Of a stretch of 64,000 nt of DNA, positions 24,801-36,668 are shown one piece after another (within the stretch, counting starts at the first letter, position 1; each line of letters starts with the position of its first letter). The position numbers and the translations under genes were made by a program. The stretch spans positions 124,001-188,000 of the forward strand of contig ARYC01000105.1 in NCBI GenBank assembly GCA_000711775.1. The letters are read 5' to 3'. The notes beneath the pieces are model-generated. The model was not told where the DNA came from, searched no databases, and saw nothing but the letters and a program-made list of their open reading frames with translations. Origin of the DNA: Oxytricha trifallax. Taxonomy: Eukaryota; Ciliophora; Spirotrichea; Sporadotrichida; Oxytrichidae.

Positions 24801-27800
24801 CAAGTTAGCGTTAATCGGCATGTCAGATTTCAAAGCTTGGACACTAGGGTTTTTAAAGTAAGGATCATTCGCACCTCTAGAAAAGTCTACCATGTCATTA
24901 AGCTAAGAGTCTAGAGACATTAATCTTTCTCTCGCTGGTGTAGGTCTATTTCTTCTTCTGCCAGCTGCAACAGGAGCTAAAAAATCAGCAGGTCTCAAAT
25001 TGTTAATTGGAATTGCCACTTGTTGGCCTTAAACTCCAACCTAGTTTGGCTATTCTTGCTATTACAAAGGGTCTTAAGCTTAAGATTAAGCTTGCTAAAG
25101 TTGAGCTCTTTAAGCTTAAGCGTGTTGTTAATTTCTAGAAGGAGCTCTTTAAGAGAGGCCCTCATTGAATAATCTTGGTGGGAGTTGATTGAACACATCT
25201 TCAGGCATATTTCTAAATATTTCATTTCTTTGATCTTGATTGGTAATTGTTTCAAGGAGCTGCAATGTATTTGTGACTGTTTTTTAATGATCGAATTGAT
25301 GAGTCTGATTGAATATTCTATTCATTACATCCTAAGTGTCAGCTAAATTTTGAAGACCAGTATCATCTAAGCTTTCCAAAAATTCTGGATCTAGTTCTTC
25401 CTCTAATCCTCCAAGATTCTATCTGTTCAGACTAGTGGTTATTATTTATACACCCTGCTATTAAGCAGACTGGTTCCTGCTTTGGTATTGATTAGATCTA
25501 GAAGTTGATGGTGCTAAACTTTATTGAGCTCCAGTTCTAATAAGTATGTCATCAGACTTCTTCTCCTCTTATTAAGTGTTGTGATTAAGATCTTCAGAAA
25601 ACTGCTTGGACTGTTAATTAATCTAGTTAGACAAATGCTAAGCTTCATGCTCTTTAATATATTGCTGGTAAAGTTCTGGCATTTCCTGTACTTCTCTAAT
25701 TAAGTCATAAATTGTTTGTAGAGTCTCTAGTGGACTATGAATAACGGTGTTTTGATTAAGCTTCTCTTCAATCAAATTTTGAATGCTTTACTGGAAGCTC
25801 TGGCCACTTCTCCCTCTTCTGTTTCCTAGGAGCATTCCAACTATGCTATTAATTACATTGCCTAAGTTTTCTCCGCTTTAAATTTGAGGGATTCTTTGCT
25901 GAATACGACCACCAGCTCCAACCAATGCACCCAGTTCTTACTAAGCTATGTGTTACCCAGCTCCATTCTGATCATTGAAGTCATCTTCAGAGAAATTCAT
26001 GCTTTCTGACTACTCTTCACGGATAGCGTCAAGTCTATCACCACCTTGGCCAAGATGCTGCATATTAAACATATCAATACTCATGTTATTCATGCTTAAG
26101 ACATCGTCTCTTCTCTACAAACCACCTAATCTTTAACCAAAGTCTGCATTACTTAGGCGATCTTAATTATACACCCCTTTTTTTATAATCATAAAAGTAT
26201 AAAATATGTCCTTCTATTAATAATTTCGAAACAGAATTAATCATTTTGATGTTATAATGTTTTTAAATTACTTAATAAAAACAAACATTAAGTTAGGATT
26301 TAAATTGTTGGCACCTCTTCCAATGTAGATTTCAATTTGATTCAATTATAAAGATTAATTTAAAAGATTAATTATGATTTATGCATGATTTAAATTAGAA
26401 AATATTTTGATTGTCATCATCTTCAAGTTCATCATCATAAAACTAATCAGTTCCTTCATCTTCATCATCATAATCGTCTTCTTAACTAGCATCTTCTATA
26501 TCTTCACCATCTTCAAATTCATCGTCATCTCCTTAATCGTCCTCATCTTGTCCTCTAGCTTAATCTTGGTTCTGTTATTAATTGGGAGAGCCAGCTCTTT
26601 GATTGCTTTATGAAAGTCTCGCTGGTCCCCCAAAGCTTTCGCTGCTACCGTCTTCATCCATAAAGTCATCTTCATCTCCATAGTCTCCAATATTGTCAAA
26701 AATGGGGGCAGGTCCTCCATCCTCCATAGAGCCAGATACGTCTCCTGATATTTGAAGTTCCAACTCTCCTTCTTCATCATCATCATCGTCATCATCATCA
26801 TCGTCGATATCAATTCCTTGGTCTCCATACTCATCATCAAACTCTTCGGCCTCACTGAATCTGAAATTTCTTTGAGATCTTTCACTGTCTAAGAGATCAT
26901 CATCGTTATCCTCACTGCTGCTGCTGTCATCATCGTCTTCTTCATCTTCCTCTTCATCATCATCTTCATCTTCTTCATCCTCGTTTTCTTATTCTTCAAT
27001 CATTTCTTGATCTCTATCTCCTCTATTTGCCAATGAATTTGTACTTTAACCGCCAACAAAGCCTAAGTTGCTTTCATTGAGCAAGCTGTTTTTATCTGCA
27101 TCTTTTTCACCCCAGGTTGACTTGTTAAACTACAATCATTCAATTTAATCATAAAACTTATGTCCAATTCATAAAACTTTACTATCAAATGGCTTCAAAA
27201 TGCAGGATATAGCAGAGAGGCAAAGCTATATTTAATCTTTGCCATTAGTCAATTGATTTAGACCGCTCACTATCTCGCTCTAAACTCTTTAGATTTGCTT
27301 AATAAGCTAGAAATGATTGGCTAGAGACATCGATGACTGGTTCTGTTAATCATGCAACTATTGCTGTTGGTTTTTGCTTTGGTTATGATGCTAATGCTAA
27401 TGCTGAATTTCATGTATGAGCTGCTTTATCATGTTGACTCTTATCTAATTTCTGTACTTTTACATGTTTTATACTAATTACTCAAATGACTTTTCTTTGC
27501 TCTGCTCTTCTTTGTCCTCTTCCTTGAGGATTGCTTGAATAAGCCAGACTGCTCCAACATTGTAGATTACTCCCAAAACTGGCCACTGTGGGTATTGCTT
27601 GTTGTATTAACCCTCTTGTAAATTCTTCAACACTTCCTTTATGAAAATACCTCGAGCTTCATGCTTTAATCTCTTCTCTTGGTTCGTCAGATGTGGGTTG
27701 TCAAGCATCACTCTCTTGAAAAATTCAACGATTACTTCAGTCTTTTTAGCATTAAGTTATGAATCATTGATGGAAATGGTATAAGAGTTGAGTTAGTCAC

Positions 27801-30800
27801 TTTCTTCAACGTTTACTGGTGCTGAATCCTTATCAATTTAAAGCACCATAAGATAGTAGATGTTTCTAATGATAAACTTATAGGTCTTTTGCTCTTTATG
27901 TTTGAGTAGACTCTGCACCAAAATGGGTGAGTGAGTCATGATATAAGTCAAGTGACTTAATATACTCAAAATGTCGAAGAAGTATCTCTGACTTTTTATC
28001 TTCGACTCAGAGTCTTTGATTTTAATAGATTTCTCAGTTTGTGAAATTTCAAAGCCCATCTGCATGTTGCTTTGCTTGCACTACTGCTAGATTATCATTT
28101 TATCGTCTCTGATTTGGTCTATGAATAAGTCGAGGAAAGTGAAGACTATTTATTCTTGGAAGTTTTGGATGTTCTTGGCTTACTGCTGCTTTTCAGTCTC
28201 GAATTATAAACCAAGTTGAACTCCAGTTTGATGTTGGAGTTGCTGTCCATATTAAAGTACCATTTCTTTCAGTTGGTTATTTGTCAGAGTTATGTAATTC
28301 AAACCATAAATTACCTTGATTTACAATATTAATTATTTTAAGTTAAGAAATTTAAATAATAAATTGCTATTTTATATTTTCCTTTAAAATCTATACTATA
28401 TTAGGCGATTATCTAGTAAAACTAAAGAAATAGTCTAATAAAAAATGGATCAAGTTATTAAAAATGATTAAATTTTCGAAATTACTTAGATATGTAAAAT
28501 ATCATAGTGTAATTGATTTTTAATTTATAAAGACTATTCTTGCATTGATTATGTTAACATTTCTATCAGCAAAATATTCTTTAAAGTCAAAATTAATTTC
28601 TTTACTTTATCACATTAGGAATTTTTGTAATCATGATAGATTTTTAAAAAAATCTATTTAACTTTTAACCTTTAATTTTTGCATTATGATACTATTAAAT
28701 ACAAGTATTATATAGTTATGGCGTTTAAATTTTGATAAACTGGCTTTTGCTCTTCATCTTACTGCTTCTTCTCCTATTCCTCCTTATTCTTATGCAGTCT
28801 CTTGGACCTCCTCAAGTGATGTTCCTCCAGCTTCTCATCTGCTGTCAATTACGGTTTATCCTCCTTTTTATCTCTATCTTCAGGCTTTTTATCTTCTTCA
28901 AACCTCAATTTCTGCTCTACAACCTGAGTTTTCTCATCAACTTGCTTCTTTTTAATTATGCACACGTTCTGGCAGGCTTGCAGGAAAGATTTCAAGTCTT
29001 GAATTTGCATTACATTGCTGAAAAAGTTTATGAATTCTTCGAGTGTGACTTCGCAGTACTCTGCCTTCTTGAAGATTTACTGCTTTAAACTCTTCGAGCT
29101 ATTTACCTTCTGGCCAGTGTTTATGTTTAGAAATTATTAATTAGCAGGTTTATATGGGAATGCCACAAAATGATATAATATGGGAAATTACTAGAAAACG
29201 AATCAATAAAGATAGATAAATTGTGAATTACAGGAATTAATGTAAAAAGAAGGGTTTTGTATTTTAAATTAAAAGAACCCCAAAGTCTATTAATATATAA
29301 TGAATGATAGTAATCTAAATGTTTCTATCTTCATTTTGTTGGTTTAATTGACTCTGTCCTTAAAACTTGACAGGAGTAGAACTCTTTTTCTTCTTAGATT
29401 ACGTTTATTGAATTTTAGGCTACTACTGCTTCAACTCCTCAAAATTGAATAGTGTTTTGATATCTTAGCCCTCTTGCTGCTTATACTTTTCTTAGAAATT
29501 TATGAATAACGCACTTTTGATTAGATTTTCATATACTTTTACTTATAATGCATCATTCTAGGATAATTACTGCAGTAGAATCTTAGACTGAAGTTAGATA
29601 TCATTGAAGAGTTTTTAATCAAACATTTGGTAGGTTTTTTGAGCTGGAGTACCATTTTGCAAGAATTTTATTCCAAAAAGAGCCTTTAAACCCTCATTCT
29701 TTAAGAAGCAACTTTGACAATCGAAGTCTCCGTACCCCTTGATAAAAATGAATATAAACTTGTAAATTGATATTCAAGAGGAAGTTAAGATTTTCCAAGC
29801 ATTTCTTTAAGAAATTTTGCAAACAGTATCCATCGAGTTGGATTGCCTTTATATCCATATTTTGCAAGTTTTTGAACAAGTCTATGCTTAGAATTGTAAC
29901 CTTTTTGAAGATTTCAGAGGACTATTCTTTGTTCATGCTAAACATATTGTTCTCATTAAGTGATTAAATTTTCTCAATTTAAGCCTAAACTTCTTCAATG
30001 GAATTTACAAATCCAGTTTAAGGTTTGACAAGGTGATCTAATTTTGTCAAATCACTTGAAATTTTAGCTTCTTCTGAAATGTATAAGAATAGTGACATAA
30101 CCTAGTCAAGCTACTTTATTAAGTTTACAACAAGTTTGGCAGTGAAATCTTTGTCGGTTTTTTAGATTTAGACTTGAAGTTCTTTTATAGTGAGTTAAGA
30201 AAGATCAATCAATTCAAAAATAGCCTGGAATGCGCTCTTATGCTTCAAGAGATCTCCTCTTCTGTAACTCAGTAAAACAGCAACTGAGTAAGCCATGTAT
30301 CCGATTTGTCTAAAGTTCTTCTCTTAATGGAAATCTGTTAATAACTCTAAGATTTGTTTAGTGCAACTTTCGAGCATATCTCTAACAAGTTTATCGTCAT
30401 GTTTCTTGCCTATATGGTAAAATATGTTCTCAATTACAGCTTGCTTTTTCAACAATTCATCACCTTGTGGAACGAATTTCAAATAGTCTTTCAGAGTTTT
30501 AACGATGATATAGTATAAGTCTGATTGATTAAAAGTACCATAAGTATTATATTCATCAAATTTTTCGAAAACTAAAGGATCCTCATCTTTTGCATCTTCT
30601 TTTTTCTCTGATTTTTATTTCACTTAAAGTGGAACATTATTACTTAATAGCTCAATTGCGAATTCTATGTCATTAGCTGTTTCTTCCAGTGCTGCAAGAG
30701 ATTGGTCTTCTGGGAATCCCATTTCTAGAAGAGTTTATTTGTTTGCATCATAAGGTGAAACTTTAGGAATTGTAGGGTCATTGGCTGTTTTAATTTGTTG

Positions 30801-33800
30801 AAGATGGTTTTCATTGAAAATTTTAATGTGAGTCAGTCCCTCAGACACGTATTAGTAAATCTCAATAAAAGAGAAGAAGAAAAGTTCACTTGACAAGTCA
30901 AAGTACTCAAAAACATTCAGTCTTCTATTTGGCAATAATTCATTGATAAATTTGTTCTCATTTAGCTCTACAAACAGGAAATGCAAGCTTTCTCCAAATA
31001 GTCCCATAAAATATTTCTGCATTCTTTTAATTGCCAAGTCATACTCTTTCTAATTATCTGTGGTTTAAATTTTCTGAGTAGGATTGGTTTTAAAAGAAAT
31101 CAAGAACTAGGTAAATTATAAGTCAAGGTACTTTGCTTCAATTAACTGAACAAAGAAATCCACTAAATGACTCCAGAGTAATTACAGACTTCTGCATAGT
31201 ACTAGTGGAAAAGGCTTATTTTACTTTTATAGTTTGTATTAGTACTCTGCCAAGAATAAAATAAGCTGCTTGACTATGTTTATACCGCCATTATGCACAA
31301 AACTTAATAGTAAAGAACCATGAGCCATATTTTAAAATAGAAGCTTTGTGAATTCTCCAAATACAGCAGAGTATTCACAACAATATTTCATAATGTTTGC
31401 ATAATCATCTTAGCCAACTTCCATTATCAAGCTAAAGTCATTATTGAACTAATCAGCAATTTATTTCCCAATTTCTCTATTGAACTCTAAAACTCTTATA
31501 TCCACTCTTTCCGAGAAGTGCTGCTTCTTTTTATTCATTAATCTCAATATACTTTGAATAAGTTTTCTGATAGCTGTTTGGCATAAATTTGAGGTATGGC
31601 TTAAGTTTTCATCTAATTATAACTCCACGATAGTCTTTTCATTTTTTCTAGCATTTAAATCAGTAATATCTGTTATAAGTGCGTATTCAAAATTGTAGTA
31701 AAGATTTTTGAAGAGTTCTTCTTCGTCCTTAGCTTCCAGATTTACTTTATGATTTTTCCAATCATAAGTTGGTATTAAGTCTTAATAAACTATTTAAATA
31801 CTTAAAATGATCTTAAAGTATCTGTTTCACATTATAATTACTTTTGTTTACTTAACTTTTAATTATTCGAGCTACTTCTTCGAAGTAAAATATTTATAAT
31901 TAAATTAATTATTATCACTTATTATAATCATATCTCTGCTATACTTAGATGCATGGAATCTGTTAACTAAGCTTTAGACTTTGTATAACTTAATCATTAC
32001 TTCACATAGTTAATGGTCATTAATCAATCTCTATTTGACTGGTCCATAGCATAATTTGGTTAAATTACAATAAAAGCTTATCTTTGCAAAAACAACTGAG
32101 AGTTGATCTTCTCCAGATAACTTCTTAGCAAGTTCTTTGTTTCTTTCTAAGAATTCCATTTCCTACTAATTTTGTAAACCCTCGCCTTAAATTTGAAGCT
32201 TTTCATCTAGAATCATATTTGGGTTAGATTTTAAGCCAATCAAGTCATCTATATCATCTAAGTTTGTAGTCCCGCAAGCTATATACACATTCTCTACTTA
32301 AATGTTCAAATCTTTAATGACTTGAGCCATAAATTAAGTGACTGTGTCTTCTCCATAGATTGCTAAGAGCTATCTCATTACTTCTGTAAAGATTGGAAAC
32401 ATATTTGGACAACCAGAGGAAATAATGGGGGTGCAAATTACTCTTCTAAAGATCTCTAATATCTCAGATTTGTAATGTACTAAAGCTTCTCTTATTAAGT
32501 TGTCATCTCTATATACTTGCTCATCGATTGCATAGTACCAAAGTACATGAGAGACCATCTCGCAACAATTTTCTAATGCAAGTTGATCTTTCTCATATAA
32601 TTGCTTAAGTCTGTTTTTCTCATCTTCTGATAAACTTTTGTCTTCTCTGCATTTCTCTTCCATCTGTATGTAATCAATAATTCCAAATATTAATAAATTG
32701 TTTTATGAATTTTATGAAATAAAGATTGAGAGTAGTATCCCAGGCCATTTTGATCACATCACTAAACTTTTCGATAATAGATTTGCATATTATTTTAGAA
32801 ATATCTGGGTTGCTCAGTGCAATTTGTTGCAGTAGTTCTTTATACTGCATTGCTTTCATCTAGCTTACTATATGTTTGTACGCTCTTTTATCTAAGCATA
32901 AATCTGTAAATTTATTGAAGATTTCTGAAGTAATTAGAAGCTTCATTGAGACTTCTTGCAAGCAAAGAGTCTGGAAAAACTTGAGAATTATAATAAAGAC
33001 GTCTGCTTAAATTGGGATATGTTCGTTTAAGTATTTCAAAATATTCTTTATCAAGTCCTCATACTATGGAATCTTGGATGGTAAGTCATTGAAAACATAA
33101 GATACAAGTTAATCTAAGTATTAATATAAGAAAAAGGTTAAAAAGTAATAGTTTAAGTTTATAGACCTATATTAAAATCAAATGTATATGAAAGAATTAC
33201 ATTAAAGGGCAACAGGGTCAATATTTTGGTTGACATGCTTTATATCGTTCAGGTCTTAAACATTGAAAATATTGTTCATAATATCCTCTTGAATCAAGTT
33301 GCTTTCTAATATCTTTCTTGAATTTGATACAAAGTTTTGCTGGAAGTTTATGGCATCTACAATTAAGTCTTAAATATTTCTTAAACTTACTTGGATCATT
33401 CCTAATAATAGAATATGACAAAAATCTTAAGAGAGTTCTGATGAAATCTTATCTATAGACTTGTGTGATATTATTCTCGGTATCATCATCTTCAGGTACC
33501 GTCCATGAAATATGTGTGGCATTCAAGGCATAAATTTCTTGTTTAGTTCTCTCTATAACTCTTTCCACAGCCCCAGGGTCGTCTATTGTACTAAGCTTAA
33601 CGACATCTTTCAGAAGTTTAGCTGCTTTAACCTAGCAATTTATATTGATCGGATAAATATGCCCTATCGGTTAAACTGATACTATTGCCAGGAGTGGCTT
33701 CAAAAATTGGGGATAGAGTTAATTCTACAAAGTTCTATTCTTGATATTAAGCAAGTTTAGTACTAAGTTGACAAACTAGTTCATATACTTTTGACTCTTA

Positions 33801-34290
33801 ATTGTTTCATTGATTTAGAAGGGGTTAATCGATTCTGATCGTTAGCGTTGAACTGGCACTTAGTTCATTTGATTGTCTAATTGCTCATCTTATAAGATTT
33901 CTTCTGACACCAGAGTCTTCTATTCTTGAATAAATTGCTAAAGCTTTAAGTCATCAGTCATAAAAGAGGAAGTCATGTCTTGAAGTTTTTAATAGGCGTG
34001 ATGATATGCTAAGCTCTATATCGTAAGTATGTAGAAGTCGTGATAGTTGCAAGCTTCTTGGTAATATTGATTGTCAGTGGGCTCTTCAAGGTTGAACAAT
34101 GAATTTAAATCCAAAATCACAAATAAGAAGAGTATATTGACAACTTAGATGTGCACTTTCTAAAGTAATTCGAATTATTTGACTAAAAGTAGATTACCTT
34201 TCCAATGTTGGTGTTTTGTTAGAGCTTTATCAATCTTTCAATTGTTTACTTTGGAGGGAATAGTTGCTCTAATCTAACTTATTATTAAAA
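18882..34290 (-). CDS. HUWE1/TOM1/UPL-type HECT E3 ubiquitin ligase
   Basis: Giant E3 that passes ubiquitin from a catalytic Cys to substrates. The C-terminal HECT domain (about 18,882-20,100) is unmistakable: [56 protein letters not shown]-type [10 protein letters not shown], and the active-site loop [16 protein letters not shown] with the Cys split by a 36 nt intron (18,982-19,017). A second intron is 19,268-19,302. Upstream, in protein order: helical N-terminal repeats (34,230-31,000, DUF908/DUF913 position), a UBA domain (30,640-30,770, [18 protein letters not shown]), a basic/coiled piece (28,735-29,120), an acidic run (26,400-27,000), and a DUF4414-like [17 protein letters not shown] (about 25,380). 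Total about 3,900 codons, near the family size. Interrupted by at least three IES candidates, one carrying another gene. The exact start and the N-terminal 100 residues are unresolved. Confidence 0.9.
20963..24075. other. 3.1 kb IES candidate carrying a gene, pointer CTATTTG
   Basis: CTATTTG (CAAATAG on the coding strand) lies at 20963-20969 and 24069-24075 in the same codon phase of the HECT ligase. The upstream coding segment runs open to the repeat (..[16 protein letters not shown]) and meets TGA at once after it. The downstream segment opens at the other copy ([14 protein letters not shown]) and continues without a break into the HECT domain. No phase-correct GT..AG intron joins them. Inside lies a complete-looking gene on the same strand. 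Confidence 0.65.
20970..23680 (-). CDS. Coiled-coil, Q/N/S-rich protein nested in the ligase gene
   Basis: Starts at ATG 23,680 ([20 protein letters not shown]), with an N-terminal helical region of about 150 residues ending in [11 protein letters not shown]. After a break near 23,190 a long S/T/N/Q-rich middle (23,150-22,000) contains several lysine/arginine-rich short motifs. A helical piece follows (21,790-21,620, [20 protein letters not shown]), then a coiled coil (21,530-21,210) and a Ser/Asn-rich end near 21,050. Introns or IESs separate the pieces. No TGA is met in frame before the inferred pointer at 20,969, so the stop codon lies elsewhere or after a further junction. No family recognised. 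Confidence 0.6.
28322..28704. other. 378 bp IES candidate, pointer TACAA
   Basis: TACAA at 28322-28326 and 28700-28704 (TTGTA on the coding strand), same codon phase. It separates ligase segments ..[10 protein letters not shown] and [16 protein letters not shown]. The interval is AT-rich and has TGA codons. A phase-0 intron ending ATCAAG is an alternative. Confidence 0.45.
29123..29324. other. 196 bp IES, pointer ATGTTT
   Basis: ATGTTT at 29123-29128 and 29319-29324 (AAACAT on the coding strand). Joining across it gives ..NQQNEDRN then [16 protein letters not shown] in the ligase frame; 196 is not a multiple of 3 and the frame is restored exactly. Confidence 0.7.
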
Positions 34291-34299
34291 AGATAGAGT

Positions 34300-34953
34300 G
34301 ATATAATAAATAGGGAAGACATCGTTGATTAATATAGATCATAAATTTTTGAAATTAAATTTTTGTAATCAATAATAAAGTAACAGATTTTAATTATATA
34401 TTTTAATATTTTTCTTTAAATGAAGCATTTGTTAAATGGCCTTGCAAAAACCTCTCTGATCTTCTTGAATAGTAACTTTTAAATCAGCAAGTAAGTACCA
34501 AGAATTCTCATAAATTTTACTTTATTTGAACTATATACCTAATAAATTACAAAAAAGCTTATTATATTTCAAGATATCAAAATCAGTATAAAATTAGGAT
34601 TTTTTTGTGCGATATTTTCAATTCATCATAATTTGCTATACTTACACAAAAAATCAGAAAACAATATAGAAATACTATAGACTATACTATATCCATCTAT
34701 CAAATTAGTTAGAATGCAAGTATTTTGCTACTTTAAATATTATAAATAAAATAATTTATTCCTTATAATCTCAGTAATACTCAAAAGATTGTATAGTTTA
34801 ATACCCATTTTTTTCATTTTCAAAAATTATAAGTTGTGATTTAATTTACATTAATAAAAATAAGGACAGTTTTGATTTTAAAAATGTTTCATATTTCCTA
34901 TTGTTTCGTATTTTATCAATAATTAATAATTAATTGAGTTTGATTATATAAAA
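34300..34953. other. Divergent AT-rich intergenic region
   Basis: About 650 bp without coding frames between the 5' end of the HECT ligase (-) and the next gene (+). Probably holds both promoters; no motif recognised. Confidence 0.55.
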
Positions 34954-36490
34954 ATGCGAATAGAATTTACGCAGAAATAGCTCCAATCACTGACTCGCTA
35001 TAAAATAGATCATGATGAGGTATGTCGATTGGCTATTCTTTACGAAAGCTCTAACTTAATTAATTTTTATAAAAATTAAAACAGCCTGATAAAATTCATT
35101 TTTTTAGGAGTCTTTAGATAATCTTGAACGACAAAAAATAAAAGATGCATGGGATCAAAATTAGGGAAATTTTGATGCCTTTTTATTAGCTTTAAAGGAA
35201 CTAAGCGATATCAACCTTTGGAAATCAAAAAGAATCGACTTGGCATTTTGGCATGAACCACTTAACATAATTGACGATGCTCTGAGTTCAATACTAAAAG
35301 AGTAATACTTTAAATATGGTTAAAATTATATAATAGAAACATAAATTAGAATGAGACGATATTAATCATTCTGAGATTCTTGAAAAATATGCTTTAGTAT
35401 GCCTCTAACATTAATTTCTTCAGTTCAGTGGATGTAAATTACTTTTTATATTAATATTGAATATTTCTAATAGAGATTGATAGAAATCTATGGCCGATAT
35501 AGTGATGACCTCAATGTTATTTCAGAAGTCTTAGGCATTTTTATCTCAATAAGTTCCAAAATCAATGACAAGAAAAGCTTGATTTTTAATTTGTTTTTAT
35601 ATTTAAGCACTATTGAGAACAATTATAAGGGAGGCTTAGAAACCTTTGATAAAGATATCAAGCAGTTAATCAACTAAATACTATAGGTTTACTAAAATTA
35701 CAAAATATTATACATTAATATACGAGAGCTCAATTCTTTTTATTAATCGTAAAAATTAAAAGAATAATGCAAACTTGACTCTTTGTAAAATTAAATTTAA
35801 ATAACATAATTAAAATTAAATATAAAAGTAACGTTAAATATATAAGCACCTTTATTTAATAAATATACAATAAAAAAGGATTCAAATAATGATATTGATG
35901 TCTAAAAACTAAGATAATTTAATGAATATAAAGAAATATTTTTAAATTCATCATAATATACAGGAGAGTCTTCTGAATTATGCGATAAATATTTAAATAA
36001 ATATGAAGAAAAACATATGTGATATTTATTTAATAAATCTATAATAAAATTGGCTATATATAACTTAACTTTACTTCTATATTTTTAAATAAAATTTACT
36101 CTTTTACCCAAAAGTAAAAATATTTCACTGAAGTATTTATAATTATATAGAATATGTATAAATTTGAAAAAAAAATATTAATATCTATATTATTTTTTGT
36201 GCTAATTCTTTTTTTAGCTGAATGAAAGAGAGCATAATGGGTCTAATCTACAATTTCGAATAGATTACTTTTCTCTTACTCCAAATAGGCCCCAATCAAA
36301 ACGAGATTAGCGAGGACATCAAGCAATCATTAAGAAAAAGCATCGAAACCAATAAGCCCGAGGAATATGGCGACAGGAAATCTCAATATGATGCTCTTGT
36401 CATATTCCAGAATATTATTCACGATTAAAGAACTCTGGAGGAGGTTTATGTTATTATACTCAAAGCACTGAATTTATACTGTAAGGAATG
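34954..36490 (+). CDS. Helical protein of unknown function in several segments
   Basis: Starts MRIEFTQKQLQSLTRYKIDH, then an intron (about 35,021-35,108, GTATGT..TTTTAG). The next segment is ESLDNLERQKIKDAWDQNQG..FWHEPLNIIDDALSSILKE to about 35,305, followed by 35,470-35,676 (RLIEIYGRYSDDLNVISEVL, NLFLYLSTIENNYKGGLETF) and 36,215-36,485 (EDIKQSLRKSIETNKPEEYG). The pieces are mainly alpha-helical, suggesting a HEAT/ARM-like or helical-bundle protein. AT-rich gaps of about 160 and 540 bp separate them and are too long for local introns, so are likely IESs. The last segment stays in frame with the next gene's ATG without a TGA, so the two could be one gene. Confidence 0.5.
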
Positions 36491-36668
36491 TTTTTTAGTC
36501 AATATTTATGTATAGTAAATGTTGGTGACCTTGAGATATTAATAAATTCATTAAAATAACATTTTATTTTTTGAGATGACAAGAGACAAGCGCTCATAAT
36601 AAGTTAGAGAATATTTTTGTAACTAATTCGCAATTTATATCGTGTATTATAAAGTTTAGAAAATAAAA

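Noticed and set aside
26407-26885. Hydrophobic + frame and Met-rich minus frame over the acidic region of the ligase
   Set aside because: Both are off-frame readings of the GAT/GAA-rich acidic tract of the ligase.
28732-29088. Leu-rich + strand frame resembling a membrane protein
   Set aside because: Complement of a lysine/glutamate-rich coding segment of the ligase; not a real gene.
33080-33265. TTTTCAATG direct repeat as an IES pointer in the ligase
   Set aside because: The 9 bp repeat is out of codon phase and joining across it makes an immediate TGA; a 103 nt GT..AG intron (GTCAAC..CTTAG) fits the frame better.
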